A DNA stretch of 35,371 nucleotides, taken from contig RWJK01001608.1 in the NCBI GenBank assembly GCA_004335835.1, positions 1 through 35,371 on the forward strand. Reading direction: 5' to 3'. The position numbers were made by a program, and so were the translations under genes. This DNA is from Scenedesmus sp. ARA3. Lineage: Eukaryota; Chlorophyta; Chlorophyceae; Sphaeropleales; Scenedesmaceae. The notes under the pieces are model-generated. The model was given only the letters and a program-made list of their open reading frames with translations. It had not been told where the DNA came from and made no database searches. Every line of letters begins with the position of its first letter. The first letter of the stretch is position 1. Shown here piece after piece: positions 19,878 to 33,153 of the stretch.

Positions 19878-21174
19878 GACGTGATGGAACATTAGTGTTT
19901 GGCAAGGGGTGCAAACAGAGGGCGTTGCTCGTGCTGGGAGCTCCAGGCGTGTAAGCGGTTGCTTTGACATGCTTCCGCAAAGCAAGAAGTAAGGAGATAT
20001 GCGCTACAGCTGTTGACAGAGCAATTGCCTTTTGCATGTACGCAGTCTACAAGTAAGCAAGCGAGCTGTGCTGTTGTGGAATTGCTGCTGCTGAGGCTGC
20101 TGCTGCCAGGACACTGCGCTAAGACGTGTGTGGCAGGCATTGCAATCTACTCCTCCATGCACAGCAAAGCGTTCCTCCTGCTGCTGCTGCTGCTGATAGA
20201 AACTGTGAGCCCCAAGCGCATAGATGCACCCTGCTGCCAGTGCTAGCCTGCTGTGGCTGTGGCTGATGCTGCCCAGGCAGATGCTGCTGCTGCTGCCATA
20301 TCAGCATGCCACGCTGCTGTGACGCTGTACGAGCCTGGGGGTGCACCAGCTGCAAAGCCAGAGCACTACGCCAGGAGCAGCTGCTTGTCGCAGCAGCACA
20401 GCAGCCGCACAGCCTGATGCAACTGCTGACAGGGGCTGTCACGACACGCTGCACCATTGATGCTGACACCAACAGGTGAAACACCCGCTATAGGTGCCCA
20501 CTCCGTCGCTGCTGCGCATCTCCTACAGCTGCCGTTGTGACTAATGCCGGCTGCCGCTGCTGCTGCCGCCGATGCTGCTGCGCATATTCTGTGTCTGGCA
20601 TGCGCGTCACTGTGTTGTCCAATTGGTGCGAGAGCTGTGCTAGCATCTGCACCACGACTGCCAGTGTGCTGCCATATGCTGTTCTAGGCTATGACCAGCT
20701 GGTGAGTTCTGCCAGCCATGGCTGATATGACACTGCGCAGCTACCTAGCCACCCTGCTGCTATTGACTGCCCTCTGTTACTAGTGATGCTGCAGCAGCTT
20801 CAATCGAAAACACTAGGCCTTGCTGTCCTTGTCGTTGCTGCTGCTGTTGCTGCTGCCACAAGTCTAGCCAAGCCTGCCATGCTGCTGGTACATTGATGCT
20901 TCAGCCCGTTCCTAAGCACATCTACTAGCTGTATGCCTCCTCCGATGCTTCTGCTTACCGCTCCTGGGTTAATTGTGTTGCCCCTGGTCCTCTGCATGTA
21001 CTCTAGCCTCAGGTGTTCCCGCTTCAGCTCTGACACCTTCTGCAGCAGCTCGGCATTGTCCAGACCCTTGAAATCTGTCGCCTTTGTGGGACGAGCTGCC
21101 ACAATGACGCTGGCGCCCCTAACCTGGGGCCTGCTGCCGGCTGCCTGGAAGGCCTTGACGCGTGTGGCCAGCAT
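19522..21174 (-). CDS. RPL29: Plastid ribosomal protein L29 (uL29c), nuclear-encoded
   Basis: Two exons, 21174-20959 (72 codons) and 19698-19522 (58 codons and TAA), join in phase 0 with donor GCG|GTAAGC and acceptor TTTCACAG. The product is about 130 residues. The first 35 or so (MLATRVKAFQAAGSRPQVRG and onward) look like a plastid transit peptide. The mature part carries the uL29 pattern: LDNAELLQKVSELKREHLRL, then EFKQVRRSIAQLLTLLRERE and INRKESRQL. uL29 binds 23S rRNA near the polypeptide exit tunnel of the large subunit. Relative to many homologues it has a short insertion EANPEAIAPKP before the second helix. The 1.26-kb intron contains an echo of exon 2 and two CAG arrays. Confidence 0.92.
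19711..19773. repeat. (CAG)21 microsatellite in the L29 intron
   Basis: Uninterrupted over 63 bp. On the coding strand it is (CTG)21, lying just upstream of the real exon 2 acceptor and just downstream of the echo at 19791-19841. A second array, (CAG)10, lies at 19845-19874 upstream of the echo. Confidence 0.95.
19791..19841 (-). repeat. 5' echo of L29 exon 2
   Basis: The minus strand CTGCAG is followed by 17 codons, EANPEAVAPKPSEFKQV, matching exon 2 (EANPEAIAPKPSEFKQV). Two codons differ synonymously and one conservatively (Val for Ile). After this it diverges into CATTCCCTTGC and the CTG array, so if used it would shift into a poly-Cys frame. It is bracketed by CTG arrays that resemble the real acceptor context. 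Confidence 0.85.
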
Positions 21175-21675
21175 GGTGAGTTCCTGTTATCACGATGCTG
21201 TAAAACTCACACAGCGCAACAAGGATTCTCGGAACTTCAACTGCAGTGCTCGACAGCTGCCATTGACCCGGCAGAAAGCAGCACCGCACACTCGAGCCCA
21301 CCGCACTGAACCCTTCCAGCACCGGTGTCGGTTCCGCGCAGCAACTATAAGCTTTCTTACTATGACCGACACACAATTCGAAGCTGCAAGACAAGGCATT
21401 ACGCATCACGCTGCAACGTGTGAGTTTTGCTCTGTGTGTGCACTCCTCTCCGGTTGTGACGCTGCTTGAGTTGCTCGACAAACCTTTTCTGAACAAACTT
21501 GCAACCGCTCACGCTCACTGCAAGCTTGTTTGGGTGATCACTTGCCTGCTCTGACTCAGCTTCTTGTACTCGCTGCAGCACACGGTCCCCTGCTTGTCCA
21601 ACAAGCAATTGAGAGTAATTTAAATATAGTTCAGGCCTGCGCAGCGGGTGCATCGGTTACGGCTTGCTCAACAAC
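21175..21675. promoter_or_regulatory. Divergent promoter region between plastid L29 and the prenyltransferase
   Basis: Only 501 bp separate the two divergently oriented start codons. TAAATATAG at 21621-21629 is a candidate TATA element for the plus-strand gene, about 50 nt before its ATG. Nothing comparable stands out for the minus gene. Sharing one region is consistent with co-expression of two plastid proteins, but that is inference. Confidence 0.5.
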
Positions 21676-24600
21676 ATGAAAATGGCGCCAGCTGCAAGAC
21701 AGTGCACGATAACACAGCGCGCAGCCAGTCAAGCTGGTGAGCGTGCAACGCAAGCTTGCGACGCAGATCAACGCACTGCACTGGACAATCCTGACCTCCG
21801 TGTCTTCCTTTTGCAGCGCCAGCTGTACTGGCTTTCAGGCTGCACCAGCAGCAAGCAAGACGAGCCTGCATCCCCAAGCAGCAGCACATGCCCCTGCAGC
21901 AGGCAAGGAAGCATGTACACCGTTTGACTGTGCATGCAGCACTGTCAGGCACGTCTGACGGTGACGACCACTACGTCAGCAGCAGCGAGGTGAGCCTGCT
22001 GTCCATGCCAAGTCCTGATGCTCAAGGTGCATTGGCCAGTAGCAGCAGCAGGTGCTCGCCATAGACTGCAGCCTTACACTGCTTTGCAGCTGCAGCATTA
22101 CGCGCTCGATCACCATGATTGCGAGCCAAAGCGTTGTGCACCCAGCGCTTACACGTGCCCCAGGAAACTTGTGCTTGCAATGCATCACCCTGCAGCATGT
22201 CTTCCTGCAAGCAGAAGCTGCCTGCACCTGTATGCTTGCGCAATCCACCTCGCTGCGTGCCTGCCTCCCAAACCGCCTGCAATGCCTGCTTGCTGTTTCC
22301 TATCCCTGCAAGCAGCGGCTGCCCACGTACCTCAAGCTTGCAAACTCCTGCATTCGCCTGACTGCTACGCGAACCGCCTGACGTGCTCCCGCCTGCTGCC
22401 TGCCTGCTGTGCTGCCTGCTTTGCTGCCTGCTGTTTGCTGTGTCCTGCAAGCAGCGGCTGTCCACGTACCTCAAGCTTGCGCGCATCCACAACTTGGTGC
22501 CGAGCGTCATCCTGGTCATCGTGGGAGCCTGGGTGAGTTGCCAGTCAATCTGCGCATATTGCTTGCTGCCCCAAGTCGACGGGCATTTGAGTTTTTTTGC
22601 CAAGCAAGTGAATTGTGGTGTGCGCATGCCTTGCAAAGAAGCCACAACTTGGTGCCCAGCGTCATTCTGGTCATCGTGGGAGCCTGGGTGAGCCGCAAGG
22701 CTGGCAGGCACACAACACATATCCTTACTTACTTGCTATGACTTGGTGTTTTGTAGTAAAAATGTAGCAGATGAACAGCTGGTGAATGTGCAGCTCCGAG
22801 TACCAGCAGCTTGCAGGCGTCAAGGCAGAATGGACATCACAGCTGCCACACATCATCATGCGCCAGCTCAACTCCGCATGCGCTATGACAGGCACGCTGT
22901 TGTTGACAGAGAGGTTGCATTTCGCATGAAAGCGTGGGGAGCAGAGTGGTCGAGGAATAATGTATCCGACTAGGCTGTTGACGAGCACACGTTTTACCTG
23001 TTGCATGTGCAGGCCGGCAGCAGGCACCGCGTGTCTGCGGTGCAGAGCATCAGCGTGTGGCAAGTGGCACGGCTGAGCAACTCAGACCTGCCAGCTGCCA
23101 CACTTCATCATGCACTAGCTCACTCTCACACCTGCTGTTGTGTGTTGCAGGCTGGCAGCGGGCACCGCGTGTCTGCGGTGCAGAGCATCAGCGTGTGGCT
23201 GATGGGGCTCATCAGCGGCGGCATGGCCATCGCCAGCTGCGTGGTCAACGACTACTTTGACCTCAAGATTGACGCCAGCAACGCACCCGACAAGCCGCTG
23301 CCGTCAGGTGAGCAGAGCGCAGCCAGGTTGTAATTGTCGTGACAGTTTGGTATGCATCATAGTACTTTGACCTCAAGATCGACGCAAGCAACGCGCTTGA
23401 CAAGCCGCTGCCATGGCTTGATGGGCAACATGATGATGATGAAGCCGCTGCCATCTGGTGCGTGCATTGATGCAGCAAGACGCCGCGCTGCTGCTATCCA
23501 GCGTGCTCTACTGCGGCTGCCAGGACTGACCGTCTCGTCGTGCTGCCTGCTTCTGCGCCTTTCTTCTTGTGCAGGCGCCATCGCGCCAGATGCCGCGCTG
23601 CTGCTGTCCAGCCTGCTCTACTGCGGCTGCCTCATTGCAGCCTGTCTCATGGAGCCCAGCCGCCTGCGCAGCATTGTGGCCTTCAGCGCTGCCGCCACGC
23701 TGCTGTATACGCCGCTGTTCAAGAGGCTCACGGGCGTCAAGAATGCAACAGTGGCGACGGTGATCGCGCTGGCACCATTGGCTGGCGCGCTGGCGGCGGG
23801 CGCGGTGAGGAGTAATACTTGTATGCAGTTTTCTACTTTTTGTGGTGTGTTGTGGATGCTGCTGGGCGTGTAGTGTCGCGTTGGTTGGCTGGGAACAGTG
23901 TGCCTGTAGAGTGCTGGCCTGTTTCATGGAGCCCACGCTGGCTCGTGCGCGGGCGGCGGGCGCGGTGAGGAGTAGTGTGTGCTGTGGATGCTGCTGGGCG
24001 CGTAGCGTGGTGGTGTGCTCACAGTGCTTGCAGTGCATGGCAGGTGTGCTGCTCAACCTGGTGTTGCTGCAAATGTCCCGTGAACTCTGTTGGGCTGCGG
24101 CTCCTGCTTCTGTGCACCATGACAGGTTACCGCGTCACGCTATGCGTACTTTGCGTTAACCTCATCACACACAAACTGCCTGTCGCATGCTCTGCCTCCC
24201 TGCAGGGTGACGCGGGCTTGCTGCGGCTGCTGCCGGCCACGCTCTTCGCCTTCTCCGGCGTCATGTTCCGCGAGATCCTCATGGACTTGAACAACCATGC
24301 TGTATGACCTGCCCTGCAGGCAGCACCCTCTGATTCTGCACACTGTGTTACCTACCTCACGCCAGCACAGAATGTGGAAAAACAAACAGCTTCATGTCAG
24401 TTACCCACTCGCACGCTTGTGTCTCTCTGCGACTGCCCCTCTCTCCTTCCCCTGCAGGGCGACGCAGGTCTGCTGCGGCTGCTGCCGGCCACGCTTTTCG
24501 CCTTCTCCGGCGTCATGTTCAGGGAGATCCTGATGGATTTGAACGATGCAGAGGGTGACAGGCAGGCGGGCGTCTGGACCCTCCCCGTGCTGCTCGGCAA

Positions 24601-24961
24601 GCCTGCGGCGCTGCTGTGTGCAGCCAGCTGCGCGCTGCTGGGCTGCGGGGGTGCGCTGGTGCGGCTGCTGCAGTCGAATGTACTGCTGGAGCAGCTTGTT
24701 GCGCCCGGAGGGGTTGCAGCGGTGCAGCAATGGCTGGCGGGTGTGGGGTTGGGAAATGTTGGTGTGCATGCAGCTGGCGTGTTGGAGGGGCTGGCGGTTG
24801 GGCTGCCGTGTGCTGTGCTGGGTGTGATTGCCACGCAGCTGATGCGGCTGGCGCTTGGCGTGTGGCGTGAGAAGTATTCAGAGCAGGAGGTGGGCAGGGC
24901 TGTGGGCGGCTGCCTCAAGTTTGTGGGCTGGGGTATCCTGCTGCTGGCTGCCATGGGCTGA
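21676..24961 (+). CDS. UbiA-family prenyltransferase, probably plastid
   Basis: Six exons: 21676-21736, 21817-21989, 22455-22532, 23151-23307, 23575-23804, 24458-24961 (TGA). All are GT-AG, phases join, and the total is 1,203 nt (400 residues). Residues 1 to about 80 are basic and acid-poor, as in a transit peptide. The first prenyl-diphosphate motif is NDYFDLKID at 137-145, followed by NAPDKPLPSG; the second is MDLNDAEGD at 259-267, followed by GVWTLPVLLGK. About nine hydrophobic helices follow, as in UbiA enzymes. These bind Mg-prenyl diphosphate and transfer the prenyl group to an acceptor inside the membrane. The REIL-x-D-L-x-D-x-EGD form is closer to digeranylgeranylglyceryl-phosphate-synthase-like members than to homogentisate or chlorophyll types, so the acceptor is uncertain. 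Exon 3 may begin one codon earlier, at 22452. Confidence 0.85.
22205..22251 (+). repeat. Diverged 5' echo of prenyltransferase exon 3
   Basis: CTGCAAGCAGAAGCTGCCTG then CTTGCGCAATCCAC resembles the acceptor and start of exon 3 (CTGCAAGCAGCGGCTGTCCA and CTTGCGCGCATCCAC). It is the most decayed echo listed. Confidence 0.55.
22305..22342 (+). repeat. 5' echo of prenyltransferase exon 3
   Basis: CCTGCAAGCAGCGGCTGCCC then ACGTACCTCAAGCTTGC repeats the acceptor and first eight or nine codons of exon 3 (22444-22482) with one change (TCC to CCC). It then leaves homology. Confidence 0.85.
22642..22698 (+). repeat. 3' echo of prenyltransferase exon 3
   Basis: CACAACTTGGTGCCCAGCGT and GTCATCGTGGGAGCCTGG followed by GTGAGC repeat the last 15 codons and donor of exon 3. 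The two coding differences (CCC for CCG, ATT for ATC) are synonymous. Confidence 0.9.
23013..23060 (+). repeat. 5' echo of prenyltransferase exon 4
   Basis: After the acceptor GTTGCATGTGCAG come 16 codons, AGSRHRVSAVQSISVW, that match the start of exon 4 (AGSGHRVSAVQSISVW). Intron sequence upstream is duplicated too: AGCTGCCACACATCATCATG near 22840 recurs as AGCTGCCACACTTCATCATG near 23093. Confidence 0.9.
23363..23457 (+). repeat. 3' echo of prenyltransferase exon 4, interrupted by an insertion
   Basis: TACTTTGACCTCAAGATCGA and the following codons repeat the end of exon 4 (YFDLKIDASNA then DKPLPS and donor). Five codon differences are synonymous and one is not (Leu for Pro). The copy is split by ATG-tailed element B. 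Confidence 0.9.
23402..23454 (+). mobile_element. ATG-tailed short retroposon-like element, copy B, with perfect 13-bp target duplication
   Basis: The 27-bp insert GGCTTGATGGGCAACATGATG(ATGATG) at 23415-23441 lies between two identical copies of AAGCCGCTGCCAT (23402-23414 and 23442-23454). The target is clearly the exon 4 echo, because removing the insert and one duplicate restores the echo's alignment to the exon. The 3' part of the insert matches copies A and D. Confidence 0.85.
23479..23523 (+). repeat. 5' echo of prenyltransferase exon 5
   Basis: GACGCCGCGCTGCTGCTATC then CAGCGTGCTCTACTGCGGCT repeats codons near the start of exon 5 (DAALLLSSLLYCGC). Two differences are synonymous and one is Leu to Val. 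The copy runs into a TGA after CAG GAC. Confidence 0.85.
23916..24008 (+). repeat. 3' echo of prenyltransferase exon 5 with internal deletion
   Basis: GCCTGTTTCATGGAGCCCA matches the middle of exon 5; then the text jumps to GCGGGCGGCGGGCGCG followed by GTGAGGAGTA, the exon end and donor. Intron sequence GTGGATGCTGCTGGGCG downstream is also duplicated (near 23852 and 23984). Confidence 0.8.
24206..24292 (+). repeat. 5' echo of prenyltransferase exon 6
   Basis: After the acceptor CCTCCCTGCAG, 29 codons match the start of exon 6 (GDAGLLRLLPATLFAF and so on to MDLN). Eight codons differ and all eight changes are synonymous. The copy then reads NHAV and a TGA and has no donor, so it cannot replace exon 6. 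Confidence 0.95.
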
Positions 24962-25106
24962 GTGGGACCCACTCGTTGTTTCTGGACATATTACCTGCAT
25001 GCGGTGTCCAGGGCCGTGTGGTTGCTTGCTGCAGTCTGGCGGAGCATGCAATGCACAGTGCGGCGGTTGTTAGGGGCTCCGGCGCATGTGATGCCTGCTC
25101 AGCAGG

Positions 25107-25355
25107 CAGTTATGTTCAGGGAGATCCTGATGGACCTGAACGATGGAGAGGGCGACAGGCAGGCGGGCGTCTGGACGCTCCCCGTGCTGCTCGGCAAGCC
25201 TGCGGCGCTGCTGTGTGCAGCCAGCTGCGCGCTGCTGGGCNNNNNNNNNNNNNNNNNNNNNNNNNNNNNNNNNNNNNNNNNNNNNNNNNNGGGCTGTGGG
25301 CGGCTGCCTCAAGTTTGTGGGCTGGGGTATCCTGCTGCTGGCTGCCATGGGCTAG
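25107..25355 (+). repeat. 3' echo of prenyltransferase exon 6, interrupted by an N run
   Basis: ATGTTCAGGGAGATCCTGAT at 25111 onward repeats exon 6 from its second Asp-rich motif to LLG, then 50 N, then the last 21 residues ending MG and TAG. The end is nearly identical to exon 6 up to the stop, which is TAG rather than TGA. The 3' flank is duplicated as well (GCAATGCACAGTGCGG near 25048 and 25440). Confidence 0.9.
25241..25290. other. Assembly gap (50 N)
   Basis: Exactly 50 N, probably a placeholder of arbitrary length. The flanks are the two ends of an exon 6 copy, so roughly 160 bp of exon-like sequence may be hidden or misjoined here. Confidence 0.98.
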
Positions 25356-25544
25356 TTTAGTAGGTGTCCGTTGGTTAGCAGCTTGCATGCGGTGTGATGG
25401 GAGCGTGGGGTTGCTGGCTGCAGTCTGGCAGAACAGCGTGCAATGCACAGTGCGGGGCTTCGGTGTCACACACGGCATACAGGGCGTCTTTCCAGCAGGC
25501 GGTGGGTGCTGGCAGCTTCTGTAAAAGCAGGCTCTTCTTTCTGT

Positions 25545-25612
25545 TTGAGCATTTGGCGGATGCCTCGAGTTTGTGGTCTGGGGCATCTTGCTGCTGGCTG
25601 CAATGGGTTAGT
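25545..25612 (+). repeat. Second 3' echo of prenyltransferase exon 6
   Basis: GGCGGATGCCTCGAGTTTGT then GGGGCATCTTGCTGCTGGCT and ATGGGTTAG repeats the last 20 or so codons again. The gene's 3' end therefore exists in three tandem versions. A TGTAA motif at 25519-25523 lies just before it. Confidence 0.85.
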
Positions 25613-31840
<6,228 letters not shown>

Positions 31841-32135
31841 GGCAGCTGCAGCTGGGGCTGGAAACATCAAAGAGAAATGGAAGAGAAAAGTTGATGAAAT
31901 GGCCAGGAGCGACTAGCCTGGCAAGCTAGGCTAGCTTGGGTCCCTCGCAGTGTCATGGTATGGGGAGTGACAGTGTCAGGGTGTTCTGGGTAGTGTAGTG
32001 TCTTGTGCATTCACCCAACGCTGCAGCAGCAGTTGTTGACGGCAGTGCATTCCGGGCCTGCGTTGGGGAGGGTGGCTGTTGGGAGCCTGTGTTGAAGACA
32101 GTAAGTGCACATGCACGCACCTTCAAGCAGTGATG

Positions 32136-32140
32136 TGTAA
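32136..32140 (+). terminator. TGTAA polyadenylation motif, possible end of ubiquitin-RUB transcript
   Basis: This is the first TGTAA after the stop codon at 31840, about 296 nt downstream. TGTAA is the usual poly(A) signal in chlorophycean algae. The motif is short, so the assignment is tentative. Confidence 0.35.
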
Positions 32141-32211
32141 GCTTGGTGGTATTTCGCCAGCAAGCAGGTCACCTGCTAGCAGTGCTAGCACTGCTGCGGC
32201 GCGTTGTTTGC

Positions 32212-32511
32212 AGATGGCTGCGGGGTGGTTCAGAGATTGGATGCGTTGTGACTCCTCTCATTGCAAACCGAGTGCGTTTGGAGGTCGTCATTGGGACGCT
32301 GCATCTGCCTGGCGCAACACAGAGGCTGGCAGTGTCTGCGGCACCCAGTACTGGTGCAGGCGCGTCCGATGATGAGTCATCTCCTGGCCGTGATGCCGCA
32401 CCCGCAGCGGCTGATGGCGCCAGTACAGCAGCCTCCACCTGCTCACCAGCATACATTACACCTGGCTTGAGGCCACGGGGCACACCCCTCTCAGCAGCAT
32501 ACATAGTAAGC
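32212..32511 (+). CDS. Possible exon of an unidentified gene
   Basis: GCGTTGTTTGCAG (acceptor-like) precedes an open frame WLRGGSEIGCVVTPLIANRV, continuing LEVVIGTLHLPGATQRLAV and a Ser/Ala/Pro-rich part to PLSAAYI, followed by GTAAGC. A second possible donor, TAC|GTGAGT, lies at 32622. Codon content looks protein-like, but I could not join it in phase to another exon; a nearby frame ends SPNIKSTTGSKAKALTKRPL and SAV-TAA (stop at 32837). The minus strand of 32.6-32.9 kb is also protein-like, so the coding strand is open. Confidence 0.3.
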
Positions 32512-33153
32512 TATGGCTTGATTGTTGACATGAACTTCATGAAGTTGAACTTCATCATGTCGTTCCCAGGCTGGCACCTGACACCCAACACACCTGCCCT
32601 GGCAGAGGCGCCTCCTAGATACGTGAGTGAGCAGTACATGGCATTCAGCTGTTGCAAACTGCACTTCCTGCATCTCTTAATGAAAACGGGGCGACCAGTG
32701 GGAGTGACATGAACACGTCGAATGTTGGGGTCCAGCAAGTCCAGCACACCTTGCTCGAGAGCGAGAGTCCCAATATAAAATCTACAACGGGCAGTAAAGC
32801 TAAGGCGCTGACGAAAAGGCCGCTGAGCGCTGTGTAATCAGGCTGCAGCGTTGTCACTTCAGGTCGCGACCAGGTCTTCACTGGGCGTAAACCGCTACGG
32901 CGTTAGCATCTGTCAATGGTGCTCACACAGCAGGCTGACCGCGAATGCATTCTATGTTTCTGTTAAATCCAAAACAACTCAATAGCTAACGCAAGGATAT
33001 AATAGTGCTTGGACGCGATCACAGCCTGCTCACGGAGACTGATGTACTGTCAAAGATCAACGAAAACACATTAAAGAGCTCCAGAATCGTGTTTGCTGTC
33101 GTTGGCGTGCTTGCCCGCCATAGGTTGAGCTGTCAAGACACCATCTCCGCAAC

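Noticed and set aside
24206..24306. Exon 6 echo as a real exon of the prenyltransferase
   Set aside because: It has a good acceptor and intact coding start, but it meets a stop after NHAV without a donor, so it cannot produce the full enzyme.
33043..33123. Basic peptide KDQRKHIKELQNR as a bZIP exon joined to the next frame
   Set aside because: It would need a 33-bp intron with a poor donor (GTTTGC), shorter than normal spliceosomal introns, and a stop lies just upstream. Mentioned only as a possibility.
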